Below are positions 6,855 to 14,520 of a DNA stretch of 31,116 nt, one piece after another. Under the pieces are notes generated by a model that did not search any database, was not told the DNA's origin, and saw only the letters and a list, made by a program, of their open reading frames with translations. Position numbers and translations under genes: made by a program. How positions within the stretch are numbered: position 1 is the stretch's first letter; the number at the start of each line of letters is the position of its first letter. The stretch is from JBKQHQ01 sp052148715. GTDB taxonomy: Bacteria; Pseudomonadota; Alphaproteobacteria; Rhizobiales; Xanthobacteraceae. Location: positions 1 through 31,116 of the forward strand of contig JBKQHQ010000045.1 of assembly GCA_052148715.1 (NCBI GenBank). Direction: 5' to 3'.

Positions 6855-7532
6855 GTGCGCAAAGTCATCGCTATCCTGCTCGCCCTAGGAGGTACCCTCG
6901 CCGCCGGCCCGCTGGCACACGCTCAGGATAGTTCATTCCCGATCAACGGCGACGACGGCTCTCCGGTCTCGAACCATCGTGTTCCGGTCGAGCTTGCAAG
7001 CGAGATCGAACGATTGCCGGGCATCGTCGTGCTCGGCAACCGAGACGGCGGTGTCACCCTCGTTGAGTTCTACGATCTCAATTGTCCCTATTGCCGAAAG
7101 GCGGCTGTGGACATCGCGGAGGTCGTCCGCCTGGACAAAGATCTGAAACTGATTTTGGTGCCGTTTCCCGTGTTGTCGATCGCCTCGATTCAAGCAGGCC
7201 GGGTCGAAGTTGCGTTGGCGAGTCTAGCGACACCGCGACAGTTCTACGACTTCCACCGTCGGGTCTATGCCGGTCGCGGCGTCGTTGACGGTCCCCGTTC
7301 GCTCGCCGTCGCCAAAGGCCTGGGATTCGATACGAAGAAACTCACCGAGGCGGCGGACGACGACCGTATCTCGGACGTGATGAAGTCGCATGTGCGGCTC
7401 GGCGACGCGCTCGGCCTGGCCGCGACCCCATCTTTTGTCATCAAAGACGTTGCGATCGTCGGATATCCAGGCCGCAAGTCATTGGAAGGCATCGTTCAAT
7501 CGGTACGTCGCTGCAACAACGTGGTGTGTTGA
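6855..7532 (+). CDS. DsbA-family periplasmic thiol:disulfide oxidoreductase
   Basis: A periplasmic thioredoxin-fold protein of the DsbA/DsbG-like group that makes or shuffles disulfide bonds. It starts with GTG behind TGAGGGG. Residues 1-24 form a signal peptide ending in AHAQ. The active site Cys77-Pro-Tyr-Cys80 follows strand VTLVEFYDLNCPYC. The cis-proline loop is ATPSFVI near residue 190, preceded by LGLAATPS as in DsbA-like proteins. A C-terminal extra cysteine pair (RRCNNVVC) is unusual and could be a second disulfide. The 225-residue length fits. About 195 bases separate it from dmeF, with a short GTGGG/CCCAC hairpin in between, so it is probably its own unit. The client proteins are unknown. 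Confidence 0.88.
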   Translation: MRKVIAILLALGGTLAAGPLAHAQDSSFPINGDDGSPVSNHRVPVELASEIERLPGIVVLGNRDGGVTLVEFYDLNCPYCRKAAVDIAEVVRLDKDLKLILVPFPVLSIASIQAGRVEVALASLATPRQFYDFHRRVYAGRGVVDGPRSLAVAKGLGFDTKKLTEAADDDRISDVMKSHVRLGDALGLAATPSFVIKDVAIVGYPGRKSLEGIVQSVRRCNNVVC

Positions 7533-7604
7533 GGCCTGGCCCGAACGAATGCGCGACGCGACCGGCGTCACTCGCCGGCGGTCCATCAAATCCGATGCCG
7601 GTGC

Positions 7605-8810
7605 TCAGCACAGCTCGACGACGGCGCCGTCGGGCGTGCGGCCCTGCGCGCGGTACTGCCCGATCTTTTCCATCAACGGCTGGTCGGACACGGCATAGAG
7701 CACCGCATCGTTCTTTCCCCGGTTAAGGTGCCGACGCCACATGAAGCTCGGCACGACAAAAACGTCGTTCGTCTCCCAATTGAACCGTTGGCCGGCAATT
7801 TCCGTGGCCCCGCTCCCTTCCATGACCACGTAAAGGGTGGCCGAAGTTTCGCGCTTGAACCACGTCTCCTCCCCGCCGCGCAACAGCTGCGCCGAGTAGT
7901 CGAGGGTTGGAAACACCGGTCCGCCGGTTGCCGGATTAACGAATTTCAACGTGATCGCCTCGTAGGCATCTCCCATCTCGCCGCGCAGTTGCTCCAGCGC
8001 CAAGCGAGTATCGACGCCGCGGTAGTGAATCATTGGGCTCGTCTTTCGGCCGAAGCCGCGCTGATGTGTAACGAAGCCCGGAATCATCCCGCCGCTGCCG
8101 TAGAGGCGGCGCGAATACCCTTCCGCCCGAACCGCGGGCAGCGCCGGGACACTGCCACCGGCGCTTCCAACAAACTCATCGTCCAACCAGACGCAATCGA
8201 GGAACTCCATCAGCGGGAAGTCCAAGATGTCGATCCAGATCACGGGGTCGGAGCCATCATTGCCGTGATCGTGCCAGGCGCCGTTCGGCGTCAGGATGAG
8301 GTCGCCGCGCGCGGCTTCGCAGCGCTCGCCATCGACATTGGTGTAGCCGCCGCGGGGCGACAGGATCGTGCGGCTTGCGTTGGGCGAGTGGACATGGACC
8401 GGCGCGATATCGCCGGGATTGTAGATGGAAACCGCGCAGCGGATCGTATTGGCAACCTGCAGGCGACCGCCAAGCCCTCGGTTGGTCAACAAAAACTGCT
8501 GCCGGTCGGCGAACTCGATCGGCGATACGTCGGCCGTGCGGCCGATTTCGGCGATGCGATCAAGATAGGGGCTGATCTGCGACCAGCGCCAATGATGGGG
8601 CAGCGCCTTGAGTTGCGCAGCGCCGACCCGTCCCCCCGCAATCTCTCCGTTCCCCTGCATGCCGTTGTCGCGAAACCAGGGCCGCTGCGCGGGGGCATTG
8701 GCCTCCGTACGCAGCCAAATGTGCAGTTTCGATGCGTCCGCGCTCAGACGCTCCATGGCATCGCGGGCATCGAGCGTCGGGCGAGCCTTGTCGCGCACCG
8801 GCTTTGCCAT
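7605..8810 (-). CDS. Gentisate 1,2-dioxygenase-type bicupin
   Basis: Bicupin ring-cleavage dioxygenase family (gentisate, 1-hydroxy-2-naphthoate and salicylate dioxygenases), which open an aromatic ring with Fe(II) and O2 in the cytosol. The start is the ATG behind GGAGGAGG; an upstream frame extension was rejected. The first cupin carries the expected iron ligands His139 and His141 in APVHVHSPNASR and His180 in GAWHDHGN. The second, non-catalytic cupin is near residues 290-380 (ATLYVVMEGSGATEI, WETNDVFVVPSFMWRRH). Total 401 aa, normal for the family. SRTI replaces the more usual SALRFI after the HxH motif, so substrate preference may differ from gentisate. It has no obvious operon partner; the diguanylate cyclase upstream on the same strand lies 223 bases away. 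Confidence 0.8.
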   Translation of the reverse strand: MAKPVRDKARPTLDARDAMERLSADASKLHIWLRTEANAPAQRPWFRDNGMQGNGEIAGGRVGAAQLKALPHHWRWSQISPYLDRIAEIGRTADVSPIEFADRQQFLLTNRGLGGRLQVANTIRCAVSIYNPGDIAPVHVHSPNASRTILSPRGGYTNVDGERCEAARGDLILTPNGAWHDHGNDGSDPVIWIDILDFPLMEFLDCVWLDDEFVGSAGGSVPALPAVRAEGYSRRLYGSGGMIPGFVTHQRGFGRKTSPMIHYRGVDTRLALEQLRGEMGDAYEAITLKFVNPATGGPVFPTLDYSAQLLRGGEETWFKRETSATLYVVMEGSGATEIAGQRFNWETNDVFVVPSFMWRRHLNRGKNDAVLYAVSDQPLMEKIGQYRAQGRTPDGAVVELC

Positions 8811-9033
8811 CTCGCCTCCTCCGCTGACCGCGACGAAGCTTATATGAGCCCAATAAGACACCGTCACGGAGGTGGACGGCCCTATGCACAATTCGATGCC
8901 TGTTATCCAGAGGCGCGCAACCGCTATTGCCAGCGCAGCACGCTCGCCGGCGGGAATGGATCACATCGATGCAACCTTGATCCGGCGCCGCGGCCGGTGA
9001 ATTAGGTACAGCCGATTTCCAGCCGGGGCCGGC

Positions 9034-10257
9034 TCAGGCGGCGGTTTTTGCACCGGCAAGATCGGTCGCAGTGCTGCCGTCGCGGCTGCGCTTGCGGGCG
9101 AAGTCCAACGAGGCGACCTCGACGCGGTTCTTGCCGGCTTCCTTCGCGCAGTACAGCGCCTGATCCGCCTGCGCCAGAAGCGGGCCGATCTCCGCCGGCG
9201 CGCCTTGGGCAAGCACCAAGCCGATGCTCACCGTGGCGCCGACCGGGCGTCCGTCGACTTCGACGGCTGCCTCGGCGAACGAGCTGCGAACGCGCTCGGC
9301 AAGCACCATCGCGCGTTCGCGACCGACGTCGCACAGGACCGCGGCGAACTCCTCGCCCCCGAGTCGGCCGACGAGATCGATCGGCCGCACTTGACTGCTC
9401 GCCGTCTGGCAAAAAATCTGTAGCACCCGGTCGCCGACCGCATGCCCGAACCGATCGTTGATCGATTTGAAATTGTCGAGGTCCATCAGCAAGACCGCGG
9501 TTGCTTGCGCGCCCGCCGGCTGTCGCGTCGCCCGCTCGCCGGCCTCCTGCAAGAAGGCCCGCCGATTGGCGATTCCGGTGAGCGGGTCGACCATGGCGGC
9601 GGTCTTGTGACTGAGTTCGGTCCGCTCCTTGGCCATCGCGAGCAGCATAAAGGCGATGGAAATCGTGAACAGCAGAGCCTCAAAGCTGATCACCGTCATC
9701 CAAACGTTGTCGAAGACTTGGTGGGTCGGGCTCCAGGGCAGCATTACGACGAGCGGCGTGCGCAACAGAAACAAGGAGCCGTGCGCGAACAGCATGAAAA
9801 TCAATGGCCAGCGCGAGACCAGAGGCTCGGAGCGCCCGCGCCAAAACTCAAACGCGGTCAGCCACGTATAGGCCGCGATGATTGCGGTGCTCAACAGCAT
9901 GCGCACGTCAAGGGAGTCGAACAGGGCCGGAATCCGCGAAGCGATCAGCCACACCGCGGCGCCGGCGACCAAATAGAGCGGCTGCACCGGCCGACCGTCG
10001 AATACGCGGGCGCCGGTCCAAGTCATGGCGAATGTCGTCAGCAGCAGCGCATTTGACAGATCGATGGAAATGAGCTCGGGCACCGAGCCGTACATCCCGA
10101 AGAGCAAGACGGAGCCCGCACGCAACAGATCGGCAAATCCCCACCAGGCGACCGCCACGATTTGGGAGTTCTGGATCCAAGCGAACAGCAGCAGCAAGCC
10201 CAGGATGGCTTCTACATAAATCGTGACGAGAAAGAGCGTATTAAGGTCGAGGTTCAT
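9034..10257 (-). CDS. Membrane-bound diguanylate cyclase (GGDEF domain)
   Basis: Makes cyclic di-GMP from two GTP. An N-terminal membrane part of about 210 residues has roughly six to seven hydrophobic segments (for example residues 6-27, 34-54, 66-80, 93-108, 119-136, 150-172, 186-208). It is followed by a GGDEF domain starting at MVDPLTGIANRRAFL. The catalytic motif is Gly-Gly-Glu-Glu-Phe (residues 300-304), the active GGEEF form. The inhibitory I-site Arg-Pro-Ile-Asp (291-294) stands at the proper five-residue distance, so product feedback inhibition is expected. No EAL domain is present. ATG start with GGTGAG nearby. It is divergent from cysteine synthase. The sensed signal is unknown because the membrane domain is not a recognised sensor. 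Confidence 0.93.
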   Translation of the reverse strand: MNLDLNTLFLVTIYVEAILGLLLLFAWIQNSQIVAVAWWGFADLLRAGSVLLFGMYGSVPELISIDLSNALLLTTFAMTWTGARVFDGRPVQPLYLVAGAAVWLIASRIPALFDSLDVRMLLSTAIIAAYTWLTAFEFWRGRSEPLVSRWPLIFMLFAHGSLFLLRTPLVVMLPWSPTHQVFDNVWMTVISFEALLFTISIAFMLLAMAKERTELSHKTAAMVDPLTGIANRRAFLQEAGERATRQPAGAQATAVLLMDLDNFKSINDRFGHAVGDRVLQIFCQTASSQVRPIDLVGRLGGEEFAAVLCDVGRERAMVLAERVRSSFAEAAVEVDGRPVGATVSIGLVLAQGAPAEIGPLLAQADQALYCAKEAGKNRVEVASLDFARKRSRDGSTATDLAGAKTAA

Positions 10258-10517
10258 CTATCTCACCCGTTCGCCCCCTTGGAACAGGCCGGAGGTCGTC
10301 GCCTCGAGCTTTACGGCGACGTGAGCAAAGAAGTGGTGAATGCAACGGCCGCCGGGCGGACATCGCGGCCGGATGGTTTCAGCAATCTTGCGCGATTGCG
10401 TCGAATGCGGCGCATGCCCCCGCTCAGACCCTATTGAGGCCCCCTTGCACCCTTGTCGCAGCCGCAGCGCTCATCTACGGTCGTGCCCCATGTTCCGTTT
10501 TGGTACGGGCGTCGACC

Positions 10518-11555
10518 ATGTCTATCCGCGACAGTGTTACTTCGGCCATCGGGAATACCCCCCTGATCAAGCTCAAGCGCGCCTCCGTGGAGACGCAATG
10601 CACCGTGCTTGGTAAGGCCGAATTCATGAATCCGGGCCAGTCGGTCAAGGACCGGGCAGCTTTGTTCATCATCGAAGATGCCGTCAAGAAAGGGCAGTTG
10701 CGCCCGGGGGGCGTCGTCGTCGAGGGCACCGCCGGCAACACCGGGATCGGGCTGGCGCTGGTTGGCAACGCTTTGGGCTTCCGCACGGTAATTGTCATCC
10801 CGGATACCCAGAGTCAGGAGAAGAAGGACATGCTGCGCCTATGCGGCGCCGAGCTCATCGAAGTTCCCGCCGTGCCGTATTCCAATCCGAACAACTACGT
10901 GAAGCTGTCCGGACGCCTGGCGGAACAATTGGCAACGACCGAGAGGAACGGGGCCGTCTGGGCGAACCAATTCGACAATGTGGCCAATCGCGAGGGCCAC
11001 ATCGCGACCACCGGCCAGGAGATCTGGGAGCAAACGGACCATCGGGTCGACGGCTTCATCTGTGCGGTCGGAACCGGCGGCACGCTTGCGGGCGTTGCCA
11101 TGGCGCTCAAGGAGCACAATGCAAATATCCGCATCGGCCTTGCGGATCCCATGGGCGCGGCGCTCTACAGCTACTACACGACAGGGAAACTGAAATCCGA
11201 GGGCTCGTCCCTCACCGAGGGCATCGGCCAGGGCCGGATCACTGCCAATCTCGAGGGCGCGCCGATCGACGTCGCCTATCAGATACGCGACGAGGAGGCG
11301 GTTCCGATCATCTTCGATCTACTGGAGCATGAAGGGCTGTGTCTCGGTGGGTCGTCGGGAATTAACATAGCCGGCGCCATTCGCCTCGCCCGGGACTTGG
11401 GGCCTGGCCATACCATCGTCACCGTGCTCTGCGACTACGGCAGCCGCTACCAAACGCGCTTGTTCAACCCGGAATTCCTGCGCTCGAAAGGTCTGCCGGT
11501 TCCGCATTGGCTGGAGCGGCGCTCGGCGCCGCCGATTCCCTACGAGAAGGTCTGA
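10518..11555 (+). CDS. cysK: Cysteine synthase (O-acetylserine sulfhydrylase), PLP-dependent
   Basis: Converts O-acetylserine and sulfide to cysteine using pyridoxal phosphate. The PLP lysine is Lys44 in NPGQSVKDR. The substrate loop is TAGNT (residues 71-75), a variant of the common TSGNT. The phosphate-binding glycine loop is GTGGT (185-189) and the later GGSSG is also present. The TAGNT-type loop and the sequence EGTAGNTGIGLA resemble the fungal/alphaproteobacterial cysteine-synthase subgroup more than the E. coli CysK type. ATG was chosen to match the family start MSIRDSVTSAIGNTPL; an upstream extension of 28 residues is unlikely. No clear ribosome-binding site is seen. It heads a tight cluster with the tRNA-editing and sulfurtransferase genes, the next starting six bases downstream. 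Confidence 0.9.
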   Translation: MSIRDSVTSAIGNTPLIKLKRASVETQCTVLGKAEFMNPGQSVKDRAALFIIEDAVKKGQLRPGGVVVEGTAGNTGIGLALVGNALGFRTVIVIPDTQSQEKKDMLRLCGAELIEVPAVPYSNPNNYVKLSGRLAEQLATTERNGAVWANQFDNVANREGHIATTGQEIWEQTDHRVDGFICAVGTGGTLAGVAMALKEHNANIRIGLADPMGAALYSYYTTGKLKSEGSSLTEGIGQGRITANLEGAPIDVAYQIRDEEAVPIIFDLLEHEGLCLGGSSGINIAGAIRLARDLGPGHTIVTVLCDYGSRYQTRLFNPEFLRSKGLPVPHWLERRSAPPIPYEKV

Positions 11556-11561
11556 TCGAGT

Positions 11562-12281
11562 ATGCCGACCGACTGCCTGTTCCGCGAGGATGCCTATTTA
11601 CGGACGGCGAGCGCGACGCTGATCGGAGTAACCGATCGCGGCGGCCTGTTGCTCGACCGTACCGTGTTCTATGCCACCTCGGGCGGACAGCCAAGCGATC
11701 GCGGTCTGCTCACGACCGAGGGCGGCCAGGAAATCGCGATCGCCACCGCAACTTACCTTGACGAAGCCAAGACCGAGATCGTGCACGCGCCGGCCGACAA
11801 AATGGTTGCGCGCGTCACCGCTGGCGAGCCCGTGCAGATCGCCATCGATTGGGAGCCGCGCTATGCGCGCATGCGCATGCACACCGCGTTGCATCTGCTC
11901 TCGGCAGTGCTGCCCTATCCGGTGACCGGGGGCGCGATCGGCGAAACCGAAAGCCGCCTCGACTTCGATCTTCCCGAGGCGGGGCTCGACAAGGAGCACA
12001 TCACCGCCGAGCTCAACAAGATGATCCTCGCCGATGCGCCGGTAAGCACGCGCTGGATCACCGACGCGGAGCTTGAAGCCAATCCCGCGCTGGTCAAGAC
12101 CATGGCGGTGAAGCCGCCGATGGGAACCGGACGCATCCGGCTGGTCGAGATCGCCGGCCTCGATCTGCAGCCCTGTGGGGGAACGCATGTCCGCCGCACC
12201 GGCGAAATCGGCGCGGTGCGCGTGACGCAGATCGAAAAGAAAGGCAAACAGAATCGTCGCGTGCGCATTGCGTTGGTGTAG
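11562..12281 (+). CDS. Alanyl-tRNA editing protein AlaX-like (trans-editing deacylase)
   Basis: A free-standing editing domain related to the C-terminal editing part of alanyl-tRNA synthetase, which hydrolyses mischarged tRNA-Ala (Ser or Gly) in the cytosol. Zinc ligands are visible: His107 and His111 in HTALH, and Cys205 and His209 in CGGTH. The N-terminal part carries FYATSGGQPSDRG, the glycine-rich motif of the longer AlaX type (AlaX-M). 239 aa. It starts six bases after cysK with GAGAAGG overlapping the end of cysK, so translation is probably coupled. Placement between cysteine biosynthesis and sulfurtransferase genes is suggestive, but a direct functional link is not established. Confidence 0.9.
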   Translation: MPTDCLFREDAYLRTASATLIGVTDRGGLLLDRTVFYATSGGQPSDRGLLTTEGGQEIAIATATYLDEAKTEIVHAPADKMVARVTAGEPVQIAIDWEPRYARMRMHTALHLLSAVLPYPVTGGAIGETESRLDFDLPEAGLDKEHITAELNKMILADAPVSTRWITDAELEANPALVKTMAVKPPMGTGRIRLVEIAGLDLQPCGGTHVRRTGEIGAVRVTQIEKKGKQNRRVRIALV

Positions 12282-12361
12282 ATGCGGCCGGTTCACCGTC
12301 AAGGACATGCGCCAATCAATAGTTCGAAGGCCTGTCTGGGACAGGCGGTAACGGAGCAATC

Positions 12362-13219
12362 ATGGCCCCCTCTTCTCTTGCAAGCCGCCCCCTCGTGTCG
12401 ACCGAATGGCTGGCTGAACGCCTCGGCCAAGCGGACGTCGTCGTCGTCGATGCGTCTTATTACCTGCCGAACATGAACCGCGACGCGCAGGCCGAGTACC
12501 GAGCCGGCCACATCCCCGGCGCCTTGTTTTTCGACATCGACGCGATCGCCGATCATTCAAGCGACCTGCCGCACATGCTTCCGGGACCTGGCCAATTCGC
12601 CAAGGAGGCCGGCGCCCTCGGCATCTCGAACGAAGACACGATCGTGGTCTACGACGCGCTCGGCTTGTTTTCGGCGCCGCGCGTCTGGTGGACCTTTCGG
12701 ATTTTCGGTGCCGACAAAGTATTCATCCTCGACGGCGGCCTGGCGAAATGGAAGGCGGAGCAGCGGCCGGTCGACGCCAAAGCGGTGAACCGTCCCCCGC
12801 GCGAATTCGAAGCCCAAATGAACACCGGCGCCGTCGCGCTGCAAAGCGACGTGCAGATGGCGCTGAACGGCCGCGGCGTCCAGGTTGTGGACGCGCGGCC
12901 GGCGGACCGCTTCCGCGGACAGGCGCCGGAGCCGCGTCCGGGCCTGCGCTTGGGACACATTCCCGGCGCCTTCAATGTCCCGGCCACCACCCTCGTGGAA
13001 GACGGGCGGCTTGCGCCACCGGAGCGGCTGCGCCAAGTGTTTGCGGCAAGCGGTGTCGATCTTGACAAGCCGATCATCACAAGCTGCGGCTCGGGCGTCA
13101 CCGCGGCGACGCTGTGGCTCGCGCTCGAGACGATCGGCAAAAAACCGCAAGGCCTCTACGACGGCTCATGGGCCGAATGGGGTGCGCGGCCCGACCTGCC
13201 GGTCGCAACGGATGCCTGA
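12362..13219 (+). CDS. sseA: 3-mercaptopyruvate sulfurtransferase (two rhodanese domains)
   Basis: Transfers sulfur from 3-mercaptopyruvate to thiols or cyanide, forming an active-site persulfide. It has two rhodanese domains: residues about 10-135 (inactive, with the typical RAGHIPGALFFDID) and about 155-280 (active, with LGHIPGAFNVPA). The catalytic cysteine is Cys242 in SCGSGVTA, and CGSGVT is the mercaptopyruvate-type loop, unlike CRKG(V/K)T of thiosulfate sulfurtransferase. The tail SWAEWGARPDLPV is also typical. ATG with GGAG six bases upstream. 285 aa, normal size. It lies 80 bases after the AlaX-like gene on the same strand. Confidence 0.93.
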   Translation: MAPSSLASRPLVSTEWLAERLGQADVVVVDASYYLPNMNRDAQAEYRAGHIPGALFFDIDAIADHSSDLPHMLPGPGQFAKEAGALGISNEDTIVVYDALGLFSAPRVWWTFRIFGADKVFILDGGLAKWKAEQRPVDAKAVNRPPREFEAQMNTGAVALQSDVQMALNGRGVQVVDARPADRFRGQAPEPRPGLRLGHIPGAFNVPATTLVEDGRLAPPERLRQVFAASGVDLDKPIITSCGSGVTAATLWLALETIGKKPQGLYDGSWAEWGARPDLPVATDA

Positions 13220-13248
13220 GGGCCACGCGGGCGGCGCGGCAAGACCGA

Positions 13249-13935
13249 ATGGAAGCCATCAAGGTCCTGGCGTCCAACGGCGTCAAAGCGGTCTTGAGCG
13301 AACTCGCTCCGCAATTCGAGCAGAGCACGGGCGGCGATCTCGCGGTCACGTTTGACCGGTCGAGCGAGTTGAAAAAGCGGATTGAAGCGGGCGAGATTTT
13401 CGATGTCGCCATCCTCACTGCGCCGATGATTGACGACTTGATACGGCAACGGAAGATCGCAGCGGGCACCGTCTCGAACATCGCACGTTCCGGCGTCGGC
13501 GTCGCGGTCCGTGCCGGCGCGCCCAAGCCCGACATCGGCACGGTGGAAGCCTTCAAACGCACGTTGCTCGACGCCAAATCGGTGGCCTACACGACGGAAG
13601 GCGCGAGCGGCATGCACTTCGCGAGCGTGCTGCAGCGCCTGCGAATTGCCGATGCGGTGAATGCCAAATCCAAGACGCAGCCGGGGGGCTCCGTCGCCGA
13701 GCTCGTCGCCGGTGGCGACGCGGAACTCGCCGTGCAGCAGATCAGCGAGCTCTTGCCCGTCGCCGGTACCGAGGTCGTCGGGCCATTCCCGCCGGAGCTA
13801 CAGAACTTCACGCTCTTCACGGCCGGGCTCGCCGCCGTTGGCAAAGCGCACGAGGGTGCGCGGGCCTTGGTCAAGTTTCTGACTGCGCCCAGCATCGCGG
13901 CCGTGCTCAAGGCCAAGGGCATGGAGCCCGGCTGA
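13249..13935 (+). CDS. ModA-like substrate-binding protein without signal peptide
   Basis: A type 2 periplasmic-binding-fold protein similar to molybdate-binding ModA / SBP_bac_11 members. The start is placed at MEAIKVLASNGVKAVLSEL, the first family strand. The upstream frame only overlaps sseA and gives Arg-rich sequence with no hydrophobic core. Family features include FDRSSELKKRIEAGEIFDVAILTAPMIDDLI (anion-site region) and AYTTEGASGMHFASVLQRL, then the closing strand ELAVQQISELLPVAGTEVVGPFP. Without a signal peptide the product should stay in the cytosol, where it might act as a sensor or an enzyme-like protein. No permease or ATPase is adjacent. Its start lies 30 bases after the sseA stop codon. 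Confidence 0.78.
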   Translation: MEAIKVLASNGVKAVLSELAPQFEQSTGGDLAVTFDRSSELKKRIEAGEIFDVAILTAPMIDDLIRQRKIAAGTVSNIARSGVGVAVRAGAPKPDIGTVEAFKRTLLDAKSVAYTTEGASGMHFASVLQRLRIADAVNAKSKTQPGGSVAELVAGGDAELAVQQISELLPVAGTEVVGPFPPELQNFTLFTAGLAAVGKAHEGARALVKFLTAPSIAAVLKAKGMEPG

Positions 13936-14181
13936 ACGATCGGGATCGCATGCGTTACTGCGCGCGCTACCCAACCTTCTTGGCGATCCGACCCAGTCGG
14001 CAACCCGGGCGCCCAACGCGTTGAACCCGGCCAGATCGAGATCCTGCCTGGAACAACTGCGCTGCCATGTTCGTTCCGCCCATGGCGGCAGTGCGGGCGG
14101 TTGCGACCAGCCAAGCCTTCTTCGGCCTGATGCACGCGATCTTAAGCCTCGTTGGACGCCGTGGGGCAAAGGAGGACGGTC

Positions 14182-14394
14182 ATGTTTGCGAACGCGGAGC
14201 CGGAGACGCCGAAGTCGGCAATCGGCAAAGGAGCGTGGACGAAAGAACGTTTGGAACAGGCTCTCGAGCAGGGACTGGAGGATACCTTTCCGGCGTCCGA
14301 TCCCGTAGCAGTATCGGAGCCCGCGCGTACGCCGCCCGGCGATGACGAGGGACCACGGGCGGGGGCGGAAGCGGACGAGGAACTACAATCGTAG
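14182..14394 (+). CDS. Small conserved acidic protein with EDTFPASDPVAV motif, 70 aa
   Basis: Strong ribosome-binding site AGGAGG seven bases before the ATG. The protein is soluble and acidic. The central part ERLEQALEQGLEDTFPASDPV matches a short motif (Leu-Glu-Asp-Ser/Thr-Phe-Pro-Ala-Ser-Asp-Pro) that I recall from small uncharacterised proteins of Rhizobiales and sphingomonads. The C-terminus is low-complexity (Pro, Gly, Asp, Glu) and probably disordered. There is no signal peptide or membrane segment. It is convergent with the LivK-type gene across a palindromic repeat. The function is not known. Confidence 0.75.
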   Translation: MFANAEPETPKSAIGKGAWTKERLEQALEQGLEDTFPASDPVAVSEPARTPPGDDEGPRAGAEADEELQS

Positions 14395-14398
14395 CCGT

Positions 14399-14512
14399 GT
14401 CATTGCGAGCATCCGGATCGGCGCTCCGCGCCGTCCAAGCGCAGGCTCAGCAAAACAATCCCGAGCTTGTCGCACGAGGTTGCCGTGGGCGCTTACGCGC
14501 GCTCGCAATGAC
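14399..14512. repeat. Palindromic intergenic element with 12-bp terminal inverted repeats
   Basis: GTCATTGCGAGC (14399-14410) and its exact inverse GCTCGCAATGAC (14501-14512) enclose 90 bases. Elements with GTCATTGCGAGC ends are, from general knowledge, common intergenic repeats in alphaproteobacterial genomes. It fills the space between two convergent genes and may also serve as a bidirectional terminator or 3'-end hairpin. Confidence 0.7.
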
Positions 14513-14520
14513 GCCTGATA

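Noticed and set aside
7728..9005. 425-codon plus-strand open frame opposite the dioxygenase gene
   Set aside because: Shadow of the bicupin gene; no ribosome-binding site or recognisable family.
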